Below are positions 1 through 9,174 of a DNA stretch of 64,000 nt, piece by piece. The stretch is from assembly GCA_024693135.1 (NCBI GenBank), contig JAILLN010000027.1, positions 1 through 64,000 of the forward strand, read 5' to 3'. This DNA comes from Lachnospiraceae bacterium. GTDB lineage: Bacteria > Bacillota > Clostridia > Lachnospirales > Lachnospiraceae. The stretch's first letter is position 1, and the number at the start of each line of letters is the position of its first letter. The translations under genes and the position numbers were made by a program. The notes under the pieces were generated by a model. The model worked only from the letters and a program-made list of their open reading frames with translations. It made no database searches and had not been told where the DNA came from.

Positions 1-189
1 CGCTTGCGTGCCTTGGTGTTTCCTAAGGAGCCTCTTTCCGCGAACACGCGGAGATTGCCGCCTGCGAAGACTTGCAAGATCGGCTGCCATGTGAGACAAC
101 ACGCTTTATCGTTGGCTCACATAGCCGAGATTGCATAGTCGAAGCCAGCGGGAAGCTCCGCATTAAGTGAGCGGTGAGGCGACGTGGAA
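1..189. other. gene-free stretch with hairpin potential
   Basis: I see no convincing gene here. The stretch contains an imperfect inverted repeat at about 90-121 (arms TGTGAGACAAC and GTTGGCTCACA around a 10-base loop) and further short GC-rich self-complementary pieces near 150-180, just before the 34-bp tandem repeats begin. It could be a non-coding RNA, the end of a decayed mobile element or plain intergenic DNA. None of these can be chosen from the sequence alone. Confidence 0.3.
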
Positions 190-393
190 ATGCAAGGCCC
201 GCAGGCGGCGCATCTTTGCCATAATGCAAGGCCTGCCGGCGGCGCATCTTTGCCATAATGCAAGGCCCGCCGGCGGCGCATCTTTGCCACAATGCAAGGA
301 CCGCCGGCGGCGTATCTTTGCCACAATGCAAGGCCTGCCGGCGGCGCATCTTTACCACAATGCAAGGCCTGCCAGCGGCGCATCTTTGCCACA
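190..393. repeat. 34-bp tandem repeat, six copies
   Basis: Six head-to-tail copies start at 190, 224, 258, 292, 326 and 360, exactly 34 bases apart with no spacers. Each unit begins ATGCAAGG, carries a GC-rich GCCGGCGGCGC-type core and ends CATCTTTGCCAYA. Copies differ by only a few substitutions. The period is not a multiple of three, so the array does not encode a regular peptide repeat, although several frames stay open by chance. It ends a few bases before the terminator of the nitroreductase gene. Function is unknown. Confidence 0.9.
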
Positions 394-398
394 GCAGA

Positions 399-433
399 CA
401 AAAAAACCGTCCCCTTGTCTGAAGGGAACGGTT
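399..433 (-). terminator. Rho-independent terminator after the nitroreductase gene
   Basis: Read on the minus strand, AACCGTTCCCTT pairs with AAGGGGACGGTT (one G-U pair) around a five-base loop and runs into a stretch of T. It lies 18 bases beyond the nitroreductase stop codon and next to the 34-bp repeat array. Confidence 0.85.
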
Positions 434-450
434 CGCTGGTGGGATCGGGT

Positions 451-990
451 TTAGCGGATCGTCAATAGGTCGTCTACTTCCTTGCGCTTCGGGGCCTGCG
501 GCTCTTCCGCCGGATATCCTAAGGCGATCAGGGCAGACACGGACTGGCCTTCCGGTACGTCCAGCACCTGGATGATCTTCGCTTCATCAAAGATTCCCAT
601 GATGACGGTGCCCAGGCCCGCCTCATGAGCCGCCAGGCAGAAAGCCTCCCCGCAAAGCCCGGCGTCATAGGACTGCCAATGGGTCTCCTTGGACGTGGAA
701 AACGATCCGTCCCGCTCATATCCTGCCCTCTTGTCCACGGTGGTCTGGACGATGAGCACCGGAGCGCCCTTGATGATGGCCTTATTGGGCTCGAAGGTGG
801 TTCCCTCGTCCGCCGCCTTTGCCTTAAGCTCCGGATCCACCACGGCGATATACCTGGCCGTCTGGGAATTTTTCCATGTAGGGGCAAACCTGGCTGTCTC
901 CACCAGGCTCCGGATCACCTCCTCCGGCACCTTGTCCTCCTTGAATTTCCGAATGCTTCTTCTGGTCTTGATTCCCTCTAACAGTTCCAT
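451..990 (-). CDS. nitroreductase family protein
   Basis: Predicted FMN-dependent nitroreductase-fold oxidoreductase of 179 residues, cytoplasmic, substrate unknown. The N-terminus has the family's phosphate-contact signature (TRRSIRKF, about residues 9-16) followed by FAPTWKNSQT (about 35-44), the usual FMN and substrate loop. The C-terminal half has the AAHEAGLG...MGIF helix and an LIALGYPAE strand typical of the family. An upstream extension of 35 codons is open, but I chose the ATG at 990 because AAAGGAGG sits just before it and the homologous region starts there. It lies 107 bases downstream of leuS on the same strand and probably depends on read-through; the terminator at 399-433 ends the unit. 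Members of this family serve flavin reduction, quinone reduction or dehalogenation, which cannot be separated here. Confidence 0.88.
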   Translation of the reverse strand: MELLEGIKTRRSIRKFKEDKVPEEVIRSLVETARFAPTWKNSQTARYIAVVDPELKAKAADEGTTFEPNKAIIKGAPVLIVQTTVDKRAGYERDGSFSTSKETHWQSYDAGLCGEAFCLAAHEAGLGTVIMGIFDEAKIIQVLDVPEGQSVSALIALGYPAEEPQAPKRKEVDDLLTIR

Positions 991-1097
991 TGCCTTGCCT
1001 CCTTTTTTTCTTATTCGTAATCCATTATGTTCAATAACCAATCTGTCCGATCCCAGGCTCTGCCCCGGCCTTCGTCTGAAGCCAGGCGCGGCCATGC

Positions 1098-3509
1098 CTA
1101 TTTGCAGACGATATTGACGATCTTCCCGGGCACGTAGATCTCCTTTATGATATTGCCGGAAAGCTTATCCTTTACGGCATCCCTGCCCTGGGCGATGGCC
1201 TCCTCCTTCGTGGCATCTGCCTTGATCCTGATCGTTGCGCGAAGCTTCCCATTGACCTGTACGGCGATCTCCTTCGTATCCTCCGCCATGGCCTCCTCAT
1301 CCGCCTCGGGCCATTTCTCGGCAAAGACCGAGGTCTCATGTCCCAGATCCTGCCAGAGCTCCTCTGCGATATGCGGGGCAAAGGGGGCAAGGAGGACGAC
1401 GAAGGTCTCTACGGTCTCTTTGTCGATCCCGCCCTTCCTGGAGAGCTCTCCCAGCTTATTATTGAATTCCATGAAGCCGGATACCACGGTATTGAGCGAG
1501 AAGGTATTCAGCCTTGTGGTAATGGCATGGATCAGCTGATGGCGCAGCCTCGTAAGCTCCTCTGTGGGCTCGATGAAGCGGTCCATGTTTTCCTGGGCCA
1601 GGTTCCAGAATTTCGCCAGGAAGCGGTACACTCCCTCGATCCCACGGTCATCCCACTCGGAATCCAGCTCCGGCGGGCCCACGAAGAGCTCATAGAGCCT
1701 TAAGGAATCGCAGCCGTATTTTTCCACCAGATCGTCCGGGGAGATCACGTTGCCCATGGATTTGCTCATCTTCACGCCGTTTTTCCCGGTGACCATGCCC
1801 TGGTTGAAAAGCTTCGTGAAGGGCTCGTCGAAGCCGATGGCTCCGATATCATAGAGGAATTTGGTATAGAACCGGGAATAGAGGAGATGCAGCACCGCAT
1901 GCTCCACGCCTCCGATATACATGTCCACCGGCAGGTATTTGTCGGCCTTTTCCCTGCTCACCAGCTCCTTGTCGTTCTTATTGTCCACATATCTCAGGAA
2001 ATACCAGGAAGAGCCTGCCCACTGGGGCATGGTATTGGTCTCCCGCTTCGCATCCTTCCCGCACTGGGGGCATTTGCAGTTCACCCAGGAGTCGATGGCG
2101 GCAAGGGGTGATTCCCCGGTGCCGGTGGGCTGGTAGGACTCCACCTCCGGCAGGGTCAGCGGCAGCTCTTCTTCCGGGACGGCCACATTGCCGCAGTCCG
2201 GGCAGTGGATAATGGGGATCGGCTCTCCCCAATAGCGCTGCCTGGAAAAGACCCAGTCCCTGAGCTTGAAATTTTTCTTTGCCCGGCCGATGCCCATCTT
2301 TTCCACGATATGCGGGGCCTCTGCCTTGAGCACGGCGCTTTCCATCCCGTTCCAGTCCCCGGAATTAATCATGGTGCCACTGGCCTCAGTATAGGCCTCC
2401 GTCATGTGCCCGATCTCCTTACCGTCCTTTGCGATGACCTGGATGATGGGGATGTTAAACTGTGTGGCAAATTCAAAGTCCCTGTCGTCATGGGCCGGCA
2501 CGCACATGATGGCTCCCGTGCCGTAATCGGCAAGGACATAATCCGAAAGCCAGATCGGTATCTTCTTCTGGTTCATGGGATTTATGGCATAGGTTCCGGT
2601 AAAGACGCCGGTCTTTTCCTTATTCTGCAGCCGGTCCACATTGGACTTATTGGCCGCATCCGTGATGTATTTTTCCACAGCCTCCCTGGTCTCATCCGTC
2701 GCCAGGGATTTTGCCAGGGCATGCTCCGGCGCCAGCACCATGAAGGTGGCTCCATAGAGGGTATCCGGCCTTGTGGTATAGACCGTGATCTTTTCATCCC
2801 TGCCGTCTATGGGGAATTCCACCTCTGCCCCGTAGGACCTGCCGATCCACTCCGTCTGCATCCGCTTGACCTTCTCCGGCCAGTCCAGCCGGTCCAGGTC
2901 GTCCAGAAGCCGGTCGCCGTATTCCGTGATCTTCAGCATCCACTGCTTCAGGTTTTTCTTGGTCACTTCCGAATGGCAGCGCTCGCATTTGCCGTTGACC
3001 ACTTCTTCATTAGCCAGACCCGTCTTGCAGGAGGGACACCAGTTGATGGGCATTTCCTTTTCATAGGCCAGGCCCTTCTTAAACATCTGCACGAAGATCC
3101 ACTGGGTCCATTTATAGAAATCCGGATCCGTGGTATTGACCTCTCTGTCCCAGTCATAAATGGCCGCGATCTGGTTGATCTGCCGCTTGATGTTCTTCAC
3201 ATTCTCGGCGGTGGATACGGCCGGATGGATCTTATTCTTGATGGCGTAGTTTTCCGCCGGAAGCCCGAAGGCATCCCATCCCATAGGGTGGATCAGGTAG
3301 TAGCCGTTCATCAGCTTATAGCGGCTCCATACATCAGAGATCACATAGCCCCGCCAATGGCCCACATGCAGCCCATTGCCGGAGGGATAGGGAAACATAT
3401 CCAGGCAGTAGTATTTCTCTTTTTTGCCGTCGTCCACATTGACCGGATGCTTCTCCCAGTATTCCGTCCATTTCTGCTCGATTTTCTGATGATGATATGC
3501 TTTTGCCAT
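1098..3509 (-). CDS. leuS: leucine--tRNA ligase
   Basis: Class Ia aminoacyl-tRNA synthetase of 803 residues that charges tRNA-Leu. The HIGH-type signature HVGH is at residues 48-51 in the context [12 protein letters not shown]. The inserted CP1 editing domain contains [11 protein letters not shown] near residue 250. A zinc-type cysteine cluster (CPSCKTG, CERCHS) lies near 160-180, and KMSKS is near 580. The C-terminal anticodon-binding region ends in the usual IVNIV strand. Length matches the bacterial family. The start at 3509 has GAGGAG 10 bases upstream. The leader carries a good promoter (3631-3659) and a copy of the dispersed element (3531-3583). I looked for a T-box antiterminator, common for this gene in Firmicutes, and saw none, so regulation is probably by another route. 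Confidence 0.98.
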   Translation of the reverse strand: MAKAYHHQKIEQKWTEYWEKHPVNVDDGKKEKYYCLDMFPYPSGNGLHVGHWRGYVISDVWSRYKLMNGYYLIHPMGWDAFGLPAENYAIKNKIHPAVSTAENVKNIKRQINQIAAIYDWDREVNTTDPDFYKWTQWIFVQMFKKGLAYEKEMPINWCPSCKTGLANEEVVNGKCERCHSEVTKKNLKQWMLKITEYGDRLLDDLDRLDWPEKVKRMQTEWIGRSYGAEVEFPIDGRDEKITVYTTRPDTLYGATFMVLAPEHALAKSLATDETREAVEKYITDAANKSNVDRLQNKEKTGVFTGTYAINPMNQKKIPIWLSDYVLADYGTGAIMCVPAHDDRDFEFATQFNIPIIQVIAKDGKEIGHMTEAYTEASGTMINSGDWNGMESAVLKAEAPHIVEKMGIGRAKKNFKLRDWVFSRQRYWGEPIPIIHCPDCGNVAVPEEELPLTLPEVESYQPTGTGESPLAAIDSWVNCKCPQCGKDAKRETNTMPQWAGSSWYFLRYVDNKNDKELVSREKADKYLPVDMYIGGVEHAVLHLLYSRFYTKFLYDIGAIGFDEPFTKLFNQGMVTGKNGVKMSKSMGNVISPDDLVEKYGCDSLRLYELFVGPPELDSEWDDRGIEGVYRFLAKFWNLAQENMDRFIEPTEELTRLRHQLIHAITTRLNTFSLNTVVSGFMEFNNKLGELSRKGGIDKETVETFVVLLAPFAPHIAEELWQDLGHETSVFAEKWPEADEEAMAEDTKEIAVQVNGKLRATIRIKADATKEEAIAQGRDAVKDKLSGNIIKEIYVPGKIVNIVCK

Positions 3510-3530
3510 CTTTTTTTACTCTCCTCTATA

Positions 3531-3583
3531 ACGTATGTTTATCTCTTTCCTGCACCGGCCGGATGCGAAACCCGTAACCGGCC
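3531..3583 (-). repeat. dispersed 5'-UTR element, copy A (leuS)
   Basis: Copy of a repeated element also found at 9091-9166, 10566-10643 and 32309-32348. Read with leuS it contains GCCGGTTACGGG, then CGCATCCGGCCGGTGC, then GAGATAAACATACG, and leads directly into the leuS Shine-Dalgarno sequence. GGCCG and CGGCC flank a short loop and could form a hairpin. It lies between the leuS promoter and its start codon, so it should be in the 5' untranslated RNA. Confidence 0.75.
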
Positions 3584-3630
3584 AGAACACGGGCGACAAC
3601 CGCATTCTGCTCCTTAAAAAGGATATCCCT

Positions 3631-3659
3631 ATGGTAAGACCTGCCCTCTTTCTTGTCAA
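3631..3659 (-). promoter_or_regulatory. sigma-A-type promoter of leuS
   Basis: On the minus strand TTGACA (3654-3659) and TACCAT (3631-3636) are separated by 17 bases. The -35 box is a perfect match and the promoter points at leuS, about 120 bases upstream of its start, just beyond the end of the neighbouring membrane-protein gene. Confidence 0.7.
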
Positions 3660-3665
3660 ATCCCT

Positions 3666-5327
3666 TCATTCGATCCTTTCATACAGCTCCTCTGCATTCG
3701 AATCCAGAAACAGCTCATAATGGGAAAAGACATATTCCTTCACATCCTCGTCGTCAAAGGACTCCATGTCCTCGGAAATGATCCACTTCGGCCTCTTTAT
3801 CTTAAGATACTCCATCACTTCCTCCTTGATCCGGGGATCCAGATGGAGGAAGTAGGGAAGATTGACCGGATAGGGGTTCGTAGGCAGCACCCCCAGCATT
3901 TCATAAAAGATCATGCCGGATTCCAGGTCATATACCTCATCCCGCTCATCCTCGGGAATGAAGGACCAGACCTCCATGGTTCCCTCATAGTAGGAGGAAT
4001 TGGGATATCTGCATAAGCAGTAATTCTCATTGATCTTGTCCATCACGGGTGTCCAGTAGAATAACAGCACAGCCATGACCCCCGCCTCGGTCCAGACCAG
4101 TCTTTTCACCGACGCCTTCCCTCCGGCCACGTCTTCCATCATGGAGAAGAACTCGATCAGGAACAGGACGAATAAGGGCAGCTCCGTAATGAAATAGTAG
4201 GTATAGGGCGTCCCCAGATGGAGGGCAAAGAAGGTAAAAAGGGAGCCGAAGACCAGGATGTCTTTCCGGTGTTTTTCCTTTAATGAGGCGGGCTTCAGGA
4301 ACAGGGAAAACAGGAATACCACATAGCAGATGAGCAGGTTTTTCTCCCAATCCAGGGAGAATGCCTCATAATAATCCGTAGACCGCTTGAAGGCAAAGGC
4401 AAAGGTACAATAGATGAACCGCCCGAAGGCATGGTTCATGGCAAAATAGGCGCAGACCGGCACGGCCACAAAAGCCGCACCCAGCAGGAAGAGCCCCAGG
4501 ATCGGGAATAAGAGCTTTGCCCTCTTTCTCCGGATAAGCTCCACCGCCACCGTGATGGCCGCAGCTCCCATGGGTGCCGCTACCGTGATCTTGGATAGGA
4601 CGATCACCGCAAAGGAGACGCCAAACAGAAAAGCAGCCGTGCCGTAATTTTGATAAGGATCCAGTTCTGTGGCTGCCGGTGCATCTGCGGCTTCCGGTGT
4701 ATCCGTAGTTGCCGGTGCATCCGTAGTGGCCGGTGCATCTGCGGCTGCCGGGACATCTGCAGTGGCCGGGGCATCTGCAGTGGCCGGGGCATCTGTGGGT
4801 GCTGGTTCCGATTCTTTGGCGGGTGCCCTCTCCGGCTCCTCCGGCAGGGCCCCGATGTATTTCAGCGCCAGGTAGATGCAGCCCAGATTGAAGGGCATCA
4901 TCAGCTCCTCGCAGGTATTGCCTCCCCAGAGCAGGAAGAAATAAACGAAATAAAAGCAGCCAAGGACCGCGGCGCTTTTTTTCGGACCCAGCCGGAGCCT
5001 GGCCGTCTTCCACAGGATCAGGGCCGAGGAGCCTGCGGCAATGCATTCAATCAGGACGATGCCTCCCCTTCCCGTAAGCAGAAACTGCCCAATGGCTTCC
5101 ATCATGAAAAAGACCGGGCCCTTCAGGTCAAAATAATCCCGGTAGGGCACATAGCCCCTGGTAATGGCCCTTCCCATGAGGGAATACCAGGAGCTGTCGT
5201 AGCCATAGGCATAACGGAAAAGCGGGCTGGTCCAGCTCGCCGCCAGTAAGACAAATATGCAGCCGCTTAGAACCACGGCTGCATATTCGAATATTTTTTT
5301 TGTTCTGGTACTGTCCTTAGTCTTCAT
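3666..5327 (-). CDS. GT-C-like polytopic membrane protein with hexapeptide repeat
   Basis: Membrane protein of 553 residues with about ten hydrophobic segments, the first right after a short basic N-terminus. A first loop containing GYDSSWYSLMGRAI and PYRDYFDLKGP (about residues 45-80) resembles the acidic catalytic loop of GT-C fold glycosyltransferases of the PMT/ArnT type, which use polyprenyl-phosphate sugars. Residues about 178-219 form an Ala/Thr/Asp/Pro-rich loop built from seven copies of an 18-bp repeat. A soluble C-terminal domain with PYFLHLDPRIKEEV follows the last membrane segment. I chose the ATG at 5327, which overlaps the stop region of the EF-G paralogue by 11 bases and suggests translational coupling; 31 upstream codons are open but lie inside that gene. 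The sugar and acceptor are unknown, and the glycosyltransferase call rests mainly on topology and the first loop. Confidence 0.7.
   Translation of the reverse strand: MKTKDSTRTKKIFEYAAVVLSGCIFVLLAASWTSPLFRYAYGYDSSWYSLMGRAITRGYVPYRDYFDLKGPVFFMMEAIGQFLLTGRGGIVLIECIAAGSSALILWKTARLRLGPKKSAAVLGCFYFVYFFLLWGGNTCEELMMPFNLGCIYLALKYIGALPEEPERAPAKESEPAPTDAPATADAPATADVPAAADAPATTDAPATTDTPEAADAPAATELDPYQNYGTAAFLFGVSFAVIVLSKITVAAPMGAAAITVAVELIRRKRAKLLFPILGLFLLGAAFVAVPVCAYFAMNHAFGRFIYCTFAFAFKRSTDYYEAFSLDWEKNLLICYVVFLFSLFLKPASLKEKHRKDILVFGSLFTFFALHLGTPYTYYFITELPLFVLFLIEFFSMMEDVAGGKASVKRLVWTEAGVMAVLLFYWTPVMDKINENYCLCRYPNSSYYEGTMEVWSFIPEDERDEVYDLESGMIFYEMLGVLPTNPYPVNLPYFLHLDPRIKEEVMEYLKIKRPKWIISEDMESFDDEDVKEYVFSHYELFLDSNAEELYERIE
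4672..4797. repeat. 18-bp tandem repeat inside the membrane-protein gene
   Basis: Seven imperfect in-frame copies of an 18-base unit (for example GTGGCCGGGGCATCTGCA on the plus strand). On the coding strand they give a hexapeptide of the DAPATA/DAPATT type. Because 18 is a multiple of three, copy-number change would alter loop length without breaking the frame. Confidence 0.9.
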
Positions 5328-7413
5328 CGCTGAGATCTTCAAGCTTGTCTTTCCTGGCCTCGATCTCCTTCTGCTGTACATCGCCCGGGGCCTGCTCATA
5401 ACGGGTGAACTCATACTCATAATCCCCGGTACCGCCCGTCATGGACCGGAGGTCTGTATTGTAGCCGTAAAGGCTTGCCTCAGGGATCTCCGCCTCCACG
5501 GTCTGCTTGCCGTTTCCGATGGGATTCATGCCCATGACCCTGGCCCGGCGCTTATTCAGGTCTCCCATGACATCGCCGGTATACTGGTCCGGCACCGTGA
5601 CCCTCAAGGTCATGATGGGCTCAAGGAGTACCGGCGTCGCCTTCATGAAGCCATCCTTGAAGGCCATGCGGGTGGCCATCTTGAAGGACTGCTCGGAGGA
5701 ATCCACCGGATGGTAGGATCCGTCGTAAAGGGTAGCCTTCACGCCCACCACGGGATATGCCGCCAAAGGACCCGTTACCACAGAATCGGCCAGTCCCTTT
5801 TCCACCGCCGGGAAGAAGTTCTTCGGCACGGCGCCGCCCACCACCTTCTCCTCAAATTCGAAGGCCTTATCCATATTTCCAAGGGGCGAGAACTGCATCT
5901 TTACATGGCCGTACTGCCCATGGCCGCCGGTCTGCTTCTTGTATTTTCCTTCCACATCGCTGGTGCCGATGATGGTCTCCCTGTAGGCTACCTTCGGCTT
6001 GGACAGGGTGATCTCCACTTTATAGTCGCTGATCAGCTTGGAACGGACGATCTCCAGATGCTGCTCTCCCATTCCGATAAGGAGGGTCTGCCGGTTCTGG
6101 GCATCGTTCACATTCTTCAAGGTCAGGTCTTCTGCCGTCATCTTGGCCAGGGCCTGGGAGATCTTGTCGATATCGCCCTTATTCACGGGACGGTACCGCA
6201 TGGCCGTATAAGGAGTCGGCAGCTTCAGGGCCGGATAGTGGATGGTGGTCGCCTTTGTGGAAAGGGTATCTCCGGTCCGGGTGACATCCAGCTTGCTCAA
6301 TGCACCGATATCCCCCGCGTGCAGCTCCGGAATCTCAGTGGCCTTTGCTCCGCAGAGGGTATAGAGCTTGGAGATCTTAACCTCCGCATCCCTCTCATCA
6401 TTATAGAGCACATCGCCGGACTTCAGCACGCCGGATGCCACTTTGATCAGGGAATACTTGCCGATGTAAGGGTCGATGATGGTCTTGAACACATAGGCGC
6501 TCTTGGGCTTGCTGAAATCGTAATCTGCCTCGAAGACCTCGCTGGTCTTGGTATTGATGCCGGCGAACTTCATATTTTCCGGCGAAGGCAGGTACTTTAC
6601 GATGTCGTCCATCAGTGTATATACTCCACGGCCAAGGAGGCTCGATCCCATGGAGATCGGGACGATGGTGCCGTCACAGACGGAAGTATGCAATGCCGCC
6701 CGGATCTCTGAATCCGAGAAGGTATCTCCTCCGAAATACCGGTCCATGAATTCATCCGAGGTCTCGGCCACGGCTTCCATCAAGGAATCCCTGTAGATGC
6801 TCAGGTTTTCGGTAGAATAATCCGGGATCGGACACTCCACCGCCTCATTCTTATCATTCCATTTGAAGGCTTTTTCGGCCACCACGTTCACGTATCCCAC
6901 AAACTTCTCATTTTCCCGGATGGGGAAATGGAAGGGGGCGATCTTCTTCCCGTAAAGCTCCGTCAGGCTTTCCAGCACATTCTTGAAGGAAGCGTTGTCA
7001 ATGTCCATATTGGATACATAGATGGCACGGGGCACATTATACTTCTCGCACAGATCCCATACCCTCTTCGTACCGGGCTCCACCCCTGCCTTGCCATTGA
7101 TCACGATGATGGCGGAAGCGGCCGCGCTCAATGCCTCCTCCACCTCGCCCACAAAATCAAAATATCCAGGGGTATCCAGGATGTTGATCTTGCAGCCCTC
7201 CCACTCGATGGGGATCACGGAGGTGCTGATGGAGAATTTCCTCTTCTGCTCCTCCTTATCATAATCACTGATGGTGTTGCCGTCATCGGTCTTTCCCATC
7301 CGGCTCGTCAGTCCGGCAATGTTGGCCATTGCTTCTGCAAGGCTGGTTTTCCCGGCTCCGCCGTGCCCGACCAGCACCACGTTCCGGATCTTATCTGTCG
7401 TATAAACCTTCAT
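5317..7413 (-). CDS. elongation factor G-like GTPase (EF-G paralogue)
   Basis: Translation-factor GTPase of 698 residues with the full EF-G layout: G domain, domain II, then domains III-V. The P-loop is GHGGAGKT (16-23), G3 is DTPGYFDF (80-86) and G4 is SNMD (134-137) instead of the usual NKMD. The P-loop also departs from the canonical AHIDAGKT. These changes, and the absence of rpsL, rpsG or tuf next door, fit the clostridial EF-G-like (FusA2-type) paralogue rather than the housekeeping EF-G. Domain IV is present (HGQYGHVKMQFSP, then the tip near GGAVPKNFFPAVEKG), so ribosome binding in the A site is plausible. The role of such paralogues is unsettled. The start has GGAGGGCAC just upstream, and a promoter is at 7475-7503. 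The membrane-protein gene overlaps its 3' end. Confidence 0.88.
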   Translation of the reverse strand: MKVYTTDKIRNVVLVGHGGAGKTSLAEAMANIAGLTSRMGKTDDGNTISDYDKEEQKRKFSISTSVIPIEWEGCKINILDTPGYFDFVGEVEEALSAAASAIIVINGKAGVEPGTKRVWDLCEKYNVPRAIYVSNMDIDNASFKNVLESLTELYGKKIAPFHFPIRENEKFVGYVNVVAEKAFKWNDKNEAVECPIPDYSTENLSIYRDSLMEAVAETSDEFMDRYFGGDTFSDSEIRAALHTSVCDGTIVPISMGSSLLGRGVYTLMDDIVKYLPSPENMKFAGINTKTSEVFEADYDFSKPKSAYVFKTIIDPYIGKYSLIKVASGVLKSGDVLYNDERDAEVKISKLYTLCGAKATEIPELHAGDIGALSKLDVTRTGDTLSTKATTIHYPALKLPTPYTAMRYRPVNKGDIDKISQALAKMTAEDLTLKNVNDAQNRQTLLIGMGEQHLEIVRSKLISDYKVEITLSKPKVAYRETIIGTSDVEGKYKKQTGGHGQYGHVKMQFSPLGNMDKAFEFEEKVVGGAVPKNFFPAVEKGLADSVVTGPLAAYPVVGVKATLYDGSYHPVDSSEQSFKMATRMAFKDGFMKATPVLLEPIMTLRVTVPDQYTGDVMGDLNKRRARVMGMNPIGNGKQTVEAEIPEASLYGYNTDLRSMTGGTGDYEYEFTRYEQAPGDVQQKEIEARKDKLEDLSDED

Positions 7414-7474
7414 GTGCCCTCCATAATTAATATATTTGCCCGGGATTCCCCCTTACGGAAACCCAAACACATAT

Positions 7475-7503
7475 ATATTACTAAAAAAATCGATTGATTA
7501 CAA
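7475..7503 (-). promoter_or_regulatory. promoter of the EF-G-like gene
   Basis: Minus-strand TTGTAA (7498-7503) and TAATAT (7475-7480) with a 17-base, AT-rich spacer. It lies about 60 bases upstream of the start codon, in the gap after the adenylation-enzyme gene. Confidence 0.55.
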
Positions 7504-7535
7504 TCTTTTCGATACAAATTCACCAAAAATCCTTT

Positions 7536-9077
7536 TCAGAGCATTGCAGAAAGTGCGTTCCGGTCGATCTTCCCGTTTTTGTTCAGCGGGAATTCCTCCA
7601 GCCGCACCGTTTTGCCCGGGAGCATGAAGGAGGGAAGCTTTTGGTGCAGCGCCTCAGACACCCCTTCTTTTTCAGCCTCCCCTGCATAGAAGAGCACAAT
7701 CTTCTTCCGCTTCGCATCATAGAGGCAGCAGGCCCTCTGCACTCCTTCCACGGACTGGGCCGAGGCCTCGATGTCCCCCAGCTCGATCCTCTGCCCCATA
7801 TGCTTGATCTGGAAATCCTTCCGGGAAGTAAAGACCAGGTTCCCTGCACTGTCGTATTTTCCCAGATCCCCGGTGCGGTAGATCCGCTCATAATGCCGGT
7901 GGTTCAGCGGATTCTGCACGAAGACTTCCCCGGTCTTTTCCGGATCCTTATAATATCCCAGGGCAAGGCAGCTGCCGGATACGCAGATCTCCCCCTCCTT
8001 TCCCTCTTCCTCCACCAGGCCGTCTTTGTCATCCAGCAGAAACACCCTTTCATTGGGGAAGGGGATCCCGGCGGGGATCATCTCGTCATTTTCAAAATCC
8101 CGATCCAGCACATAATAGGTACAGTTGCAGGTGATCTCCGTAGGGCCGTAAAGATTCACGTAAACGGCATCCGGCAGGGATTTTTTCCATTTGTTGAGCT
8201 GCTTTACGGGCATCATCTCTCCGCTGAACATGACCTGGCGGATCCTCTCCGGCTTCCGGTATTCCAGGCCGTTCATGATGGAGACGAAGCACATGGCGGA
8301 AACGGCCCAGATCAGGACCGTCACCTCATGGTCGGCCAGATAATCCATAAGCACCGATGGATTAGAGAAATATGGCCTGGGGATCAGGAGCACCTCGGCC
8401 CCGGTAAGGAGGGCGCTGTAGATGTCCTTCACGGATACGTCAAAATCAAAGGGAGCCTGGTTTGCCAGGATGTCCCCTTCCGTGATCTGAAAGATGCGGG
8501 TGAATTCCCAGATGAAATCCAATACCGACCTGTGGCCCACCGCTACGCCCTTCGGGATCCCGGTGCTGCCACTGGTAAAATTGACATAGAGGGGATCGGT
8601 ATCGATATGCCTTCTTCCAGCCTTGGAGAGAAGCTCCTCTGAGGCCGGCGTATGGGAGGCAAGCTCCACAAGCTCTTCTATCCGCTGAAGCCTGACTTCC
8701 CTTCTGCTTCCTTCTGCCAGCTTCCTGGCGGCCTCTTCGTTTTCTTCGTCGGTAATGACCAGCGGTGCCTCCAGTACCTCAAGGATCGCTCCCGCCCTTT
8801 CCGGCGTCTGCCTCACGTCGATGAAGCTGTAGCAGGCTCCTGCATAGACAGCCCCAAGCATCATCACCACGGCATCCACGCTTTTTTCCATATAGAAGGC
8901 AACCGCATCCCCCGGCCCTAACGGACGGCAGCAGCGTCCTTCGGCAAAAGCCGTTCCGATGCTCCTGGCCTTCCTTAAAAGTTCCCCGTAGGTAATGCTT
9001 TTCCCCGGATCGGTAAAGGCCCTGTGATCCGGGATCCGCGCCGCGGTCTCCTCCAGCATTTCAAGCACATTGATCAT
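7536..9077 (-). CDS. amino acid adenylation-type AMP-dependent ligase
   Basis: ANL-superfamily enzyme of 513 residues that should activate a carboxylate as acyl-AMP and pass it to a thiol. Core motifs are in order: FTSGSTGIPKG (167-177), FDFDVSVKDIY (210-220), YGPTE (310-314), YRTGDL (400-405), an RIELGDIE hinge and the catalytic lysine in NGKIDR (501-506). Asp213, within FDVS, is at the position that holds the substrate alpha-amino group in NRPS and DltA-type domains, so an amino acid is more likely than a fatty acid. No condensation or carrier domain is attached. It follows the PLP decarboxylase by 97 bases, a gap containing copy B of the dispersed element. The pairing recalls the exosortase-associated ligase and decarboxylase (TIGR03098/TIGR03099), but no exosortase or carrier protein is nearby. 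Substrate and product are unknown. Confidence 0.85.
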   Translation of the reverse strand: MINVLEMLEETAARIPDHRAFTDPGKSITYGELLRKARSIGTAFAEGRCCRPLGPGDAVAFYMEKSVDAVVMMLGAVYAGACYSFIDVRQTPERAGAILEVLEAPLVITDEENEEAARKLAEGSRREVRLQRIEELVELASHTPASEELLSKAGRRHIDTDPLYVNFTSGSTGIPKGVAVGHRSVLDFIWEFTRIFQITEGDILANQAPFDFDVSVKDIYSALLTGAEVLLIPRPYFSNPSVLMDYLADHEVTVLIWAVSAMCFVSIMNGLEYRKPERIRQVMFSGEMMPVKQLNKWKKSLPDAVYVNLYGPTEITCNCTYYVLDRDFENDEMIPAGIPFPNERVFLLDDKDGLVEEEGKEGEICVSGSCLALGYYKDPEKTGEVFVQNPLNHRHYERIYRTGDLGKYDSAGNLVFTSRKDFQIKHMGQRIELGDIEASAQSVEGVQRACCLYDAKRKKIVLFYAGEAEKEGVSEALHQKLPSFMLPGKTVRLEEFPLNKNGKIDRNALSAML

Positions 9078-9090
9078 ATCCTTCTCCTCG

Positions 9091-9166
9091 ATAAACGCAT
9101 GTTAAATCCGGCTTGCACCGGCCGGATGCGAATAACACAGCCGACGAAATACGGCCGCTTACGGTA
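9091..9166 (-). repeat. dispersed 5'-UTR element, copy B (adenylation enzyme)
   Basis: Copy read with the adenylation-enzyme gene: TACCGTAAGCGGCCGTAT, then TTCGCATCCGGCCGGTGC, then TTTAACATGCGTTTATCG, followed at once by GAGGAG and the start codon. It fills nearly all of the space between the decarboxylase stop and the next start. GTCGGC and GCCGGT can pair using G-U pairs, where copy C uses GCCGGT and ACCGGT. Confidence 0.75.
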
Positions 9167-9174
9167 TTTCATTC

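Noticed and set aside
1-180. IS200/IS605-type element end or guide-RNA remnant
   Set aside because: Hairpins are present, but no transposase or TnpB coding sequence could be recognised in any frame.
190-393. CRISPR array
   Set aside because: The 34-bp units follow one another directly with no unique spacers, and no cas gene is near.
2205-3617. Long plus-strand open frame of 470 codons opposite leuS
   Set aside because: It is antisense to a clearly real synthetase gene and has no family features; it reflects the GC-rich codon use of leuS.
3510-3665. Possible T-box leader for leuS
   Set aside because: No antiterminator core or specifier structure of T-box type was visible; the leader holds a promoter and the dispersed element instead.
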